Below, in pieces: positions 49,246-60,734 of a stretch of DNA of 64,000 bases (position 1 is its first letter; each line of letters starts with the position of its first letter). Origin of the DNA: Apoderus coryli (lineage: Eukaryota; Arthropoda; Insecta; Coleoptera; Attelabidae). The notes under the pieces were generated by a model. It ran no database searches. It was given only the letters and a program-made list of their open reading frames with translations, and had not been told where the DNA came from. The DNA is taken from the NCBI GenBank assembly GCA_911728435.2, contig OU452203.1, positions 15,521,651 through 15,585,650 on the forward strand. The letters are read 5' to 3'. The translations under genes and the position numbers were made by a program.

Positions 49246-49988
49246 CAATAGTTCAAAAAAGCTGGAAGCCTTCTTCTATAGAAGATGCGTACAGCTTTTT
49301 TGTTTCAGAGCTGCAACGAACTGAACCTGTTGTCTCTTGCTTTGCATGCATAGTCGATCTTAGATATCAGTTACATGGTGCAAGGCTATATGAATAAGGA
49401 GTATGGTCCTGTCCTGGAATGTCGAAATTGATGAGCGGCTGCTTTGTCTTGATGTTGGAGAATTCAATTCAATTTATTATGATAGTATAATTTAGTTTTC
49501 CTTTGTAGATATATAAAATTACAGCTTGCAACGTTAATATAATTGGAAATTGATCTAAAGGCAAATAAGGAGAAAACATTATTGAGGAGAGGATTGAGTT
49601 TAATTTAAAGTTTAAATTAAAATAAATATTATTTGGTATTTTGATTATTCTTTGCACTTGTATTCAAAGAATATTTCTACTCGAATTAAATCTGATATTG
49701 ATGAGAAAACTAAGTAATTACAACTTTAAATCTCATATACACCCTGTTTCATTAATATTGCAAAAAAATTTAGGATGAGTTTCCTTGCTTAAAAATAAGA
49801 AAAAAAGTTCATGTGAACCTGTGTCCGAAAATGCTTTGTTTCGAAGATACAGGGTGTTAAAATTTTATTTATTTTTTTGGTTTTTGTAAATAACTTTTGA
49901 CATAATTGGAATATTTTAATAAAAATTAGTATGTAGGGGTTTTTTGACATGAGAAATTTAATTTTGATATTAGTTTGGCGTTTTCTTG

Positions 49989-50004
49989 TAGGTGGCGCCA
50001 CCTA
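49989..50004. repeat. 16-bp perfect palindrome inside the transposon
   Basis: TAGGTGGCGCCACCTA is exactly self-complementary and unusually GC-rich for its surroundings. It lies just inside the left TIR of the intact transposon. It may be a binding site or a relic of another insertion. Confidence 0.7.
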
Positions 50005-50559
50005 CATATGTTTTCACCTATTTAAAGAGTCATAACTTTTTTAATCGTACTTCTTTTTATTTCTAAGAATAAAAATGGATTTATCTATCAGTTTTTCCGC
50101 AAAACATGCATACTTGGTAGAAGTCGCTACGAGCAACCGTTCTCGAGGTATTTAGATTTGAAAAAGTCAATGCCTGTAATTTTAAAAGGTAATATTTATG
50201 TATTATAAATTTTCTTTTATCTTAGAAAAGTGTTTTAAGGTTAATTGTTATTTATTGTAAGTAATAAATTTAAACGCATTTTGTCACAAAAGATTTAGCA
50301 ATAGTTATTTGTCTTAAATTTTCGAAACATAATAATACAATAACGATTTTTCTGGAAAAGGCAAAAACGCAAAGGTTTTATTATTATCTTTTTTTATTTA
50401 TCAATATTAATCATAAGGGCGTTTAAAAAAACGAACGTTTAACAAAAATGCTGTGAAACAGTCAGCTACTAAAATAATAATAACAATAACTGACATTAAC
50501 AATTTTGTAAGAAAAATATTTAAGAAATGACAATCTCATTAAAAAGTCCTTTGTTTAAA

Positions 50560-51669
50560 TTACAAGAGTTGTTCAAAATGTGAACCCCCAACTGTAATAC
50601 AAGCATCTATCCTACGACGCATTGATTGGCGAACGCGTTCAAATATTCCGGGTGTGTGTCTAATTGTTTCACAGGATGCAATGATGCGGTTTCTTAATTC
50701 CTCCACAGTTTCTATTGGGGTCGTATAAACCAAATGTTTAAGGTGACCCCAAAGGAAAAAATCCAATGAATTTAGGTCCGGAGACCTCGGGGGCCAGGGT
50801 TGTGCTCCTCCTCGACCGATCCAACGATTTGGATACACAGTATTTAAATATTCCCGCGCAACTAAACTGAAATGTGGAGGAGCGCCATCGTGCATGAAAT
50901 ACATTTGCAATCTCAATTGTAGTGGGACATCTTCTAAAAGTATGGGTAATACATCTTCAAGAAAACGACGATAAACTTCTCCAGTAAGCCTCGGTTGTAA
51001 AAAATATGGGCCTATCAAATGGTCTTCAATAATCCCCACCCAAACGTTAAGTGAAAACTGGTGTTGATGACGGCCTTCTAAAATTGCATGTGGGTTTTCA
51101 CCTGCCCATACATGATTGTTGTGGAAATTAATTATGGCTTCTCTGGAGAAATTTGCCTCATCGGTGAATAATATTCGTCCTAAAAAATGTGGATTTTCTC
51201 CAAGTTTTTGTTGCATCCATCGACAAAAATCTACTCTTAGGGGAAAATCTGTGGGTAAGAGTGCCTGTACACGCTGGATGTGATAAGGGTATAAGAGATT
51301 GTTCTTTAAAATTCTGAAAACTGTTGAAGCACTTACATTTAAGTTTAAAGCACGATTCATATTTAAAGCAATCTTTCTGGTACTTGTTGTAGGAGTTTCT
51401 TCAATCTGATGAAGCACATGTTCTTCTACCTGTGGAGTTGCTGCTGTGCGGGGCCTCCCGTTTTCAGCGGTTTGTTTTTGAAAACTTCCATTTTCATGAA
51501 GACGTTGATGGAGACGAGAAAACATCGTATGATACGGGATGACACGATTAGGGTATTTTTCTTCATAAAGACGTCTAGCTGCTAATGAATTACCGTTGGC
51601 CAGGCCATAAACGAAATGCATATCGCACATTTCACTATTTGTGTAATTCATTTTGAAAAGCTTAACCAA
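50560..51669 (-). CDS. Tc1/mariner-superfamily transposase, uninterrupted
   Basis: The 369-residue protein starts MVKLFKMNYTNSEMCDMHFV, an insect transposase helix-turn-helix leader (DUF4817-like), followed by NGRPRTAATPQVEEHV and KIALNMNRALNLNVSASTV (second HTH). The catalytic Asp residues are in LFTDEANFS (about residue 182), MHDGAPPH (about 265) and LNSLDFFLWGHLK (about 307). I count 41 residues between the second and third, a DD41D spacing. The C-terminus is CETIRHTPGIFERVRQSMRR and beyond. All catalytic positions are present and there is no frameshift, so it could be functional. The Met at residue 7 is an alternative start. Cut-and-paste transposition into TA is the family's known role. 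Confidence 0.92.
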   Translation of the reverse strand: MVKLFKMNYTNSEMCDMHFVYGLANGNSLAARRLYEEKYPNRVIPYHTMFSRLHQRLHENGSFQKQTAENGRPRTAATPQVEEHVLHQIEETPTTSTRKIALNMNRALNLNVSASTVFRILKNNLLYPYHIQRVQALLPTDFPLRVDFCRWMQQKLGENPHFLGRILFTDEANFSREAIINFHNNHVWAGENPHAILEGRHQHQFSLNVWVGIIEDHLIGPYFLQPRLTGEVYRRFLEDVLPILLEDVPLQLRLQMYFMHDGAPPHFSLVAREYLNTVYPNRWIGRGGAQPWPPRSPDLNSLDFFLWGHLKHLVYTTPIETVEELRNRIIASCETIRHTPGIFERVRQSMRRRIDACITVGGSHFEQLL

Positions 51670-52689
51670 CTTAATAATTAAATACTTGACTAATCAATGT
51701 CAATATGAGATGCATTAAAATGTTTTTTTTTTCAGTTGTCATTTGTTATTTGCTTTCTATTGCCATGACAAATCATAGCACACTCGATGAAAAAAGTGAA
51801 CATTTACTTTTGCGCAATCAGTTACTGTGCGCTTTAAATAATTTACACAAAATAAATAAAATTTTAACACCCTGTATCTTCGAAACAAAGCATTTTCGGA
51901 CACAGGTTCACATGAACTTTTTTTCTTATTTTTAAGCAAGGAAACTCATCCTAAATTTTTTTGCAATATTAATGAAACACCCTGTATATACTCAGCAAAT
52001 AATGTTGTTGTTCCTCTTTTTCTTTTATAGTAGATGTTGATAGAATGAGTGCATAGGAATACCTTTGATTAAATTATATTCAGGGCCATTATCCATACCT
52101 TGTGGCACCTTACTTTACCCTAAACCTTTTACAACCTGTTAAACAAATCGGATTTTCTATTCAACCGAAAAATTATGATGCATCATTTTTTATAAATAGC
52201 AAAACATCAACAACAACAAAAAATCTCTAAAGACTCGTGCTTTGGTCCCACTTTAGCTGTGGATGAACGAAATATAAATACATCACACAAAATAAAAAAA
52301 TAATCATGTAGAAGCACGCAAGCGTGAAAAGCATAGCGTCGCTGGCAGCTGTCATTTGAAACCGATCGACATAGAGGCCGCCGTGTGCACAGACCATGCA
52401 AAAAAAAAGGAGATTAAAGATTGAAAAACAGGGATTTTTTATTATACGCAGAATATAATAAAACAACCAAGACTATAAATAACATTCACGCGAGCTTAGT
52501 CAAGCAAAGTGGATGACTGCCTAGTTACGTTTAACGTACGATGCAGAAAAAATATTGTAAAATGTCATATTTGAATTCAAAAGCTCTCGATACCTATTTA
52601 GGTATCACTTCTGTTTTTTTTTACATTTTATAACTTAAAGGATGTGTTCATTCTTACTACTTTTTACATCTACGAGGTATTGCTACAAA

Positions 52690-52880
52690 ATATTGGGACT
52701 AATGTTCAAAGCATAATTTACATTGATCGAAATGATGCTTGTGCTATTTCTTCAGGAGACTCTGTCAGATTTTCTTGATGAGTTGCCTTTGCAATTGCAG
52801 CAAAATATCTGGTTTCAACTAGATGGTGCTCACATTTCTAGAAATGTTAGAGTCGATTTACTTGAGTCCTTAAAAAGAGA
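52690..52880 (+). pseudogene. Transposase fragment, catalytic-core scrap
   Basis: The + frame FLQETLSDFLDELPLQLQQN, IWFQLDGAHISRNVR parallels LEDVPLQLRLQMYFMHDGAPPHFS of the intact transposase. It retains the second catalytic Asp (QLDGA) but has lost the PPH after it. About 60 residues in the opposite orientation to the intact copy. Confidence 0.65.
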
Positions 52881-54135
52881 GGTTTTCAACATCACTGGTA
52901 TAGATGGAGAACATATAGCAAAGATTAATTTGCGTACATTAATCTTTAGTATATTAGGTAGTTCGACATAAATAATATAACTCAAAGCTTCCATTTTTAT
53001 TTTTTTGAAAATCTCTTTAGAGTTCGTGCGGTTGACTCTACATATTGGTTAATATACAATAATACTAATGCGTTCAGGCAATCTTCGTCATGGTACCCTC
53101 AAGCAGTTTTGAAGCTGTAATACAACAAGGTCGGCGTTAGGCAGGTCTGCACCTTGGAGAACATCGTCTAAATCTTTATCACTCAATGTATTATAGATAA
53201 AATACCTTGTGTTAAAAATAGAGAAAAAAGCTCTTTGATTAATAAAAGTAAAAATGATGATAGCTCTAAAAAATATAAGATTAAATCAAACACATAATAT
53301 CTGCTCCAAAAAAAATAAGTTTTTATATATACATGTTCAATTGAACATTCGTCATATAAAATGAACTCATGGCATAATGTAAACAAAGGTTCCATCATCG
53401 ATGGCTTACAATACTTTTCATTAATTATCTTATAACATGGAAATCAAATATTTATGCGGACCTATTACAAATACAATACTTTAGAAAATATTTTAAGATT
53501 TAAAAAACATAAGTGTTGCTCCAAACTAACAATTTAATCATTAATGGATATTGGCATGACACCTACGATATCGCATGTATGCTCTTTTCCGAAATAATGT
53601 CTGTAATGGTCCTTAACATTTGTGCTTTTGATTAAGTACTGTTCAAGTTTTGTATATCAAGGTCAAATTTTTATGCACGTGGATGGATATCATTGTTCTA
53701 TCTATTTGGTATAATAACCAAGGATTTGAAAAGGTTAAACGAAGAATATTAGATGTATGTAAAATCCTGTATATTTAAATGCAAATTATAATATTAACTG
53801 CGCTACTGCCACTCTATTGAACAAGCTTTGCCGCTATATAATTTGTAAGAAGTACTTTATTGATCATTTGCTCTTTGCATTAGAAATGGTGTTAAATAGC
53901 CACTAGCCAATACACATTTACAAATAATCTCTTTTAAAATACAGTAGGTTTCTTTTTTATGAGGTTATTGACTGGATTTGTCTTTCTTATAGTTCTTATT
54001 TATTTTATCTTGGTTTGAACAGTTTGCAGACTGTCCATATGACATATTGTAAATGCTTACTTCTGCGCCATTAAACAAAAGTTTATTGATGATAATGATG
54101 AATAATTATACTTAAACTTAAACACTTGCTACCGT

Positions 54136-54310
54136 ATATACAGGGTGTTGCAAAAAGTCGCGGCAATATTTAATTGTGTCTGTTTCATGAAGACATGGAC
54201 GAATGCCATCAGGAGCCATACGCTAAGGAAATATTTCAGTGTACAACCGCCGAGCTTCTAATGCATTGCCATCAGCGAATTAAGCGGCATGGCGGGTGGA
54301 TATCCTCTAC
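54136..54310 (-). mobile_element. Transposon scrap with TIR tip and transposase N-terminus
   Basis: The left tip ACAGGGTGTTGCAAAAAG with GCGGCAATATTTAA matches copies A-C. Next to it, on the minus strand, ADGNALEARRLYTEIFP matches ANGNSLAARRLYEEKYP of the intact transposase. The adjoining of tip and N-terminus implies internal deletion. Confidence 0.7.
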
Positions 54311-55299
54311 CGTTACCGAGTGATACATCGAAGATTCCTTGTAAGCTAAGAATTATATCGCCCGAAGACGAATAAAAATGTTGGAAAAGTCGGTAATCTG
54401 ATTCGATCTGATCATCAGTACAATTTTTGAAACTATAGACAAAGAATACATAACACAAATTTTATATAACAATCTTATCACGCAAAACGTGCGAAAATGA
54501 AGCCTCTAATTCTCACGATTGAACAAAAGACATTTTAAAATATTTATTTCCGTGTAAGCAGACAACATGGATGATCATTTTTTTCTGGAATTTTATATAG
54601 AGAAAATTGCTAATGTTGTCGGTTAAAAGCAATGTTAATATTTTTCTGTAAATGTGATTGTTGGGCGCAATAGCCTGCTTGGAAAACACACTTTGGGCCG
54701 CAATTTTGATCAAACACACATGAATATTCTGTTGCTCCCACCTAGCCTATTTCAGTCTAATATAGCTGGGAAATTGTTTCATTAAACCAATGCTCTTGTC
54801 ATACTAGTGATTCGTTTAATTAGTTTAAATCTATATGGGGTTGATTTTAGTCCAGGAAAAAGCTTCAAAGGGACATCAACATTGTAACAATCAAGGACAG
54901 CAGGATGAGCTTTGGATACAGAAAGGAAAGTTACGCCTCTGAGCAAACTGGTTAGGTGCGTCCTCTTCTGAGTACGGACACTCACTCATCCATAGATTAA
55001 AATCATTTGGAGGGGTTCTAGCGGCTTAATTGCAGGGGTTTGAGGTGTTATAAGCTAATCTACGATTTTGTCTCAGTTATAGTTGCAGTTGTTGTGTAGT
55101 AAAGTTGAAAATTTGTATACGGTTTTATCATAAAATTATAAAATCAAATTCGATTGTTCGATACATGTTTATTTTGCTTAAGTAAAAAAATATTGTAAAA
55201 AGCAGAGTTAAAAATTTCTACTTTATTGAAGATTTAAATACTTGGTGCTTAAGAAAAGAATTAAAGAAATTGTAACATTCATTTTTATTAAAGATGTTA

Positions 55300-55535
55300 C
55301 AACCACTCAACTGTTAGAACACCGGATCCAATTATTGGACCCTGAACCTTATCGTCCGCAGAATTCAAAGAGGCAGGCAGTGATTAACACCGAGGGCAAC
55401 AAGATGCTGCAGGAAGGAGTCATAGAACCGTCGGATAGCCCTTGGAGTTCTTCTGGTTATTGTCAGAAAGAAAAATTGCGAGCTTTTTGTATAGATTTTC
55501 AAAAAATTAATTATGTGACCCGAAAGGATGCTTAA
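55300..55535 (+). mobile_element. Gypsy retrotransposon pol fragment (start of RT)
   Basis: The + frame contains DPEPYRPQNSKRQAV, NKMLQEGVIEPSDSPWSS and FCIDFQKINYVTRKDA. These are the conserved opening motifs of gypsy/Ty3 reverse transcriptase (EGVIEPSDSPWSSP, FCVDFRKLN, TRKDAYP). About 70 residues remain; the catalytic YVDD and LTRs are not present. A stop follows KDA. Confidence 0.85.
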
Positions 55536-56216
55536 ATAAACTCCGACGATCTCGATATATTTTGAGCAATGATTTAAGACATGAATATTTCCAGTTATCT
55601 CTTAGAGAGTGCAAAAAGGAACTATTTTTTTTGAAGAAGTAAGGCATAAGGATAAGTTGAACTAATCATTGATCATGAATTTGGATTTATTATCTAGTAT
55701 AAAATACTCTTCTAGAAAATTTCGAACAAAAATCAATTTAATTCGATCCTAGAAGAGAAATGTGCAACATGTGCAAAAGAAGTGTATGCGTTAGGTACAC
55801 TAAGTATGTCTAGACCCGCAAATTTCATGTTCCGTGCAACAAATATACTGCACTAGTTACACAAAACTATTTTTATACTTTATCCATCGTTTAATCGACT
55901 TTAGCTTTTGCAACTTTTCTAGGACAACTGTCAAATAGGTACCTACGTTCTTTATTTTTAACAAATACCGTTCTAAAAAAACACCAACTCTCAATAGATT
56001 CTTCGAAAAAGAGTACAGTGGCGTAATGAAACAAAATCAACAACTACTAATTTATTTTCTGATATAACGAGAAGCCGGATGTACACTTAACCGCAAAAAT
56101 AACGCATAACCAAAAATTATGTTTAATTTCAAAGTTGATTTTCTCGCGAACCAATAAATCGATTTGAACTGTAGATTTTTTCTTTGATAATTGCACTGTT
56201 ATAGAATCTATTATTC

Positions 56217-56857
56217 AGACTTCAGTTTTAGGCTTATACAGAGTGCAAAAATAAGAATAGTTTTTACGTTAAATTTGAGACACCCTGTAGGGAGCATAGC
56301 AACACCAATGGATGGTATGGTGAAATTAGACTGTAGCCTCATGTTTTCTAAACATTTTGGTTTTTTAATTTCTCTGATATCTGTAATATCAAAGAAAATA
56401 CACAATTTTATACCAGAACATGTTTTTGTATTAAACTAACATTAAACTAAAAATAACACTAACAATAATTAACAATAAATAGCAAAAAAAGACATTAATA
56501 GTACGTGTTTCCACCTCTACTTCTAATGACTGCTTCACATCCCCTCGGCATACTGAATATTAAATTGGAAATTTGATTTTGGTCAAGTCCATTCCTAATT
56601 TTGTAACCATTATTTGAACATCTTGCAGGTTGGCAAGTTGTGGGTTGATGCTGTCTATTTTGTGTATTTTCTTTGATATTACAGATATCAGAGAAATTAA
56701 AAATCCAAAATGTTTAGAAAACATGAGGCTACAGTCTGATTTCACCATGCCATCCGTTGTTGTTGCTATGCTCCCTACAGGGTGTCTCAAATGTAACGTA
56801 AAAAAACTATTCTTATTTTTGCACCCTGTATAAGCCTAAAACTGATACAGACTAAAA
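56217..56857 (-). mobile_element. Tc1-like foldback element with transposase C-terminal scrap
   Basis: Inverted arms of about 190 bp: 56217-56410 against 56662-56857, sharing TCAGTTTTAGGCTTATA, the CAGAGTGC/GCACCCTG tips and TTTCTTTGATATTACAGATA. Between them, on the minus strand at about 56500-56600, QISNLIFSMPRGCEAVIRSR, GGNTYY matches the extreme C-terminus of Tc1 transposases. The catalytic domain is deleted. Confidence 0.75.
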
Positions 56858-57160
56858 TACAGAAATAGAAAATTATTAGAATTAAGCAGTTATGCAAAGC
56901 TGACAAAACCACCTACCATTTTGTGAAAAACACTTTTATTTATTAGTGAAAAACATGCGGTCAGTCGTTAAAATTTTTTATGGAAACTTAAATTAATTTA
57001 AACAGCACAATTCTGTAATACACAATTTAATGTGAAAGGTTTCTTTTTGTAAATCATTTCAATAAATTATTATTTTATTATTTTTACTACATAGTTAATC
57101 TTTAGCCAAATATAGATATTCTGCGCCGTATGTCTTATTTCTCTTTTCGTTGTCTAGATA

Positions 57161-57505
57161 CAGGACGTAAAAAGTTCAAATTTAAAATTGAAAATTTGTC
57201 ATGATTCAAAAATGTATATAATAAATATTTTTTTCAAATTTAGTGACCGATATGTTCTTTGTTAATTTGTTAGTGACACTTTTTATACCCCTATTTTTTA
57301 CGCGAATAGAATACATATATATTTTATTTATTTATTTTTAAATTCCCTGTTCATTTTTGCTTGAAAAATTAATAACTTCTTATTTTAAAGTCTGAGATAC
57401 TGTGTAACATTACATACTTACATAAACCTCATTTAAAAAAGTTAATCTACCTTCAACTACTTTTTTTTAAATTTTCCCTTTTAAATTTGAACCGTTTTCA
57501 CCCTG
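57161..57505. mobile_element. Small MITE
   Basis: The left arm CAGGACGTAAAAAGTTCAAA with AAATTGAAAATTT is inverted at the right as AAATTTTC...TTTGAACCGTTTTCACCCTG. TA borders both ends. No coding content. Confidence 0.65.
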
Positions 57506-58054
57506 TATCTACACAACTAAGCCCTTTAAGGGTATATCTAGGTTAGACCGTTGTCGATCGAATATAGCAATACCCTGTATATTAATATTGTTAATAAACT
57601 TCTGCAATTGCCTCCCAATCGATCGTATTTACTACCTAACCCACTAACCGAGATTGAAAGGCGTTCTGTCTCAGTAAGGTAATTTATTTCCCATTGGAAA
57701 AATATTTCAAGTAAAATGTATCAAATTTGGACCGATCTGTACAACTACCTAAACTACTATATTCGAAATTCCATCAATTTGTCTAACTAGAATTCATTTT
57801 TCTTACATAATTAGGTCGCATCCATTAATGGTTGTTCAATATGCTAAATATAGCTATTGTGTAGAGCTATTAAAACTCTATAGAAATGAAAATGTAAAAA
57901 TATTCACTCTTAAAACGTAAATTTGAATTACAAATGTTTGTCGAATAATCATAATAGTTAACAATAGTCAAGCGAGATAAGCGTATAAGCATGTATAATA
58001 GCATTTTATTATTGTTGTATGTACAGCTTTCTATTTTATTATTTTTTTTTTCAG

Positions 58055-58215
58055 AAATTTAAAAAACTTACTGCCAGACATACAAGTTCATGACATTCAA
58101 ATAAGCGTTCCATGGGTAGAGTTGTTACCTATTGTTATATGAGTACCATTTATTTTTAACACTCTAATTCATATAATTGTTGTTTTTTTTTTTACAGGAA
58201 AGGAATATGATTTAA
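58055..58215 (+). CDS. Candidate alternative terminal exons (two parts)
   Basis: A strong T-tract acceptor ends at 58054. Read in phase 2, the phase that exon 2 of the host gene (ends 30255) would supply, the exon reads NLKNLLPDIQVHDIQISVPW up to a possible donor GTAGAG at 58116. An 82-nt T-rich gap ends TTTTACAG at 58197, and the next part reads ERNMI then TAA (58213-58215). Without that splice the frame stops at 58140. An AATAAA follows at 58825. It could be a distal 3' end of the same gene or part of another gene. Transcripts would decide. Confidence 0.35.
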
Positions 58216-58824
58216 TTTAGAATAAACAAAATTACATTGGATAAGAATATTATATTTTTTAAGGCAATCTTTGTCTTGTCCATATTATGTGCATTTGAAT
58301 CAACTACTAAGCTTAGACATACAGAAAGTGATAAACTTGTAAAATGTACAAGGATGTAGTGAAAATGGTCAGGCTGAATTTTTGCTGATATACAACCTGA
58401 CCTCTACAACAACTACTCACTTCTGAACCTATGTTAGGTAGGTATATAATGTGCTCTTACATTTCGATAAAACTCATAATTTAAGTTATAAAACTGACGA
58501 ATAAATGATTGATTTAACAGGCATGTTAACACTTTTACATTTATGTATGAAAAGTAATAAATAATTATTTGTCATATTTTTAGGAAAAAAAGCTCCTGAG
58601 CATAAATAAATTAATTAAAACTATAACTTTAAAGGATAAATGCGAAATATTTTGATTAGAACCATATACGTAACCAGAATGGTTAGGGGTTCTAACCACG
58701 ACTCTCCCTTGTTACGCCGATGATAGAACTAACACTTATCAGCATTGGAGAAGCTGCTATTGACAATAATTGTTATCAAACTAATTTGAAATAATAAAAC
58801 TATTGTATGTATAAATAATTTGTT

Positions 58825-58830
58825 AATAAA
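58825..58830 (+). promoter_or_regulatory. Polyadenylation signal
   Basis: TTAATAAAGTG lies about 610 nt after the stop at 58215. It fits a 3' UTR for the candidate exons at 58.1 kb. Confidence 0.35.
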
Positions 58831-58947
58831 GTGATCTTCTCATACATATTTTGTGGTTTTCGGATCCTGATTTACACTCATAATAATTACACTACATACA
58901 GCTTCTGTTGTTATACTTGGACATTCGATACAATAAAATACTTCAAA

Positions 58948-59905
58948 AATAATAATAATAATAATAAGAATCATTTTATTTGCAGTTCAATTTACAATTT
59001 AAAATAAACTAAATTCCAACAAAAATTATATTCCAAAAATTATAATACACTGAGAACTACAAAAAGGGTTAAAAATGCAGTAGTACTGATTTTAAATTTT
59101 AACCCTGCTACACCACAAAAATTAAAAAAAAAAGACAATGTGTTATTAAAAATATTTATAATATTATTAACTCTTAGTACTACACGAAAAACTAAAGTCA
59201 TATAAAAGAAATAATAATTTAAAAGGAAAAAAATAAAACCGAATCTGTAAAAATTCAATTTCTGTATAGGAGCTGACTGAAATGGCACCTGAATCTGGAT
59301 ACGTTGTAAGTTTTTAATGGGGTGGGAATTTTGTTATATATTTTGAAAACGTAGTAAGTAAAAGATCTCTTAAACATAACAGTACGATGTGGTGGAGGAG
59401 ATAAAAGACCTCTGTATACCTGAGATTGAGATTATGAATATCAGATCTAAATCTAATTTTACGATATAAGTACGGAGGATGCCTGTGAATTAAAATACTG
59501 TGAAATAATGTAGCTGCATGCAACAGTCTTCTGTTTTCCATCGACAACCAGCCAGCACATGACAATTTATGGCTAATGGGGTCATATTTTCTTACACCGA
59601 AAGCATATCTCAAACAGGATTTCTGAACACGCTGAATCCGGTCCTGGTCAAATTTTAATAGGCAGGGTCCATAGACAATGTCGCAGTAATTAAACTTGCT
59701 AAGAACTAGCGTATCAGTCAGTTTTAGTTTTAGCTTGGTGGACAAAATCCTTCGATGTGGATATAATAATTTTAGGGTTGCATATGAATTCTGTATACAT
59801 TTGGTAATATGGTCTGTGAAACGAAGTTTATCATCCATATATAACCCTAAATTCTTTGAGACCGAGGTGTAAGAAATATTGACATTATTAATTTTAATCA
59901 CTAAA
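58948..59905 (-). mobile_element. LINE 3' part with 195-codon ORF2 C-terminus
   Basis: It ends at the + left edge in (AAT)n (58950-58969), the 3' repeat tail. The minus frame 59314-59901 is uninterrupted and reads SVSKNLGLYMDDKLRFTDHI, LKLTDTLVLSKFNYCDIVYG, QRVQKSCLRYAFGVRK and GWLSMENRRLLHAATLF. This is the region downstream of the RT active site in insect Jockey/CR1-type elements. 5'-truncated: the YADD box is not present. The open frame suggests recent insertion. Confidence 0.85.
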
Positions 59906-60734
59906 TTTTCCCGAACTTCTTTACTGTTTTTTCCAAATACTTTAAAAATAATTTTTTCGTTTCCATAATTCTATGCCCACAAAAATTCTACGACTCACTA
60001 AACACATCATTGCTATAAAGTATAAAGCATCACGTGCTTGTGCTGTGAATTGGTGAATAAGCGAAGTTTTATAGCTTTTTGCACAATAAAATTATATCAT
60101 AAATAGAAAAAATTGTCATTCTACTGCACTGTACTCAACACCAAACCAGCACAAGCATTAATAATTAAAGCTTTCCATATTTACTTATCGTTAGTAAAAG
60201 AATGTAATCAATATGCTCGTAAAAACTAATCTATGTCGAATACTAAAACAATGTTATGCCATTATTTTTTTATTGTTATTGGGTATTATTAAAACTTTTC
60301 ATAACTTTAAAATAAAAACGGTGATATATGTTTGTAATGAATTTTTACGATATTCACGCAATTGTAGGCTACATATTTTACTATGTTATAGAATTTAAAC
60401 TATTGAGAAATTTTAAAATAAAACAATTACCTATGCTTTAACTGTTCATGCTAATCTGGAATATCTTAGTTTATAATCCAAGCTCAACTTGCGGCCTCGA
60501 AATTGTACAGTTTAATTTTTTAGTTGCCGATGCAGGACATACTACCAAGTTTTAGCCAGCGTTTCGTTTAATACGCTGAAATTTCATCAGTGGCTACAAG
60601 ACATCTAAAAATGGAAGACTTAAATAGATGAAAATTCCCCCAGGTACAATTTAAGCGACAGCACACAAAATTTGGAAACTAATACAACTCATTTAAAACG
60701 TACATAGTAATAGTGCACAGTAGTAGTAGCTGTT
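59906..60734. other. No gene recognised
   Basis: Contains CTGATGA on the minus strand at about 60584-60590, followed by a CAGCGT/ACGCTG hairpin (see findings). Otherwise plain. Confidence 0.4.

Larger units (their letters stand above)
49740..51984 (-). mobile_element. Apparently full-length Tc1/mariner-superfamily transposon
   Basis: Long terminal inverted repeats of about 135 bp (49740-49875 and 51849-51984) are almost identical, including GTTCATGTGAACCTGTGTCC and GAAGATACAGGGTGTT. TA lies directly outside both ends. One uninterrupted transposase frame lies between. The only clear TIR difference is at the tip: CACCCTG at the left, CAGGGTG (inverse complement sense) at the right. A second CAGGGTG-type motif lies inside each arm at 49851 and 51875. 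The high TIR identity implies a young copy. Confidence 0.9.
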
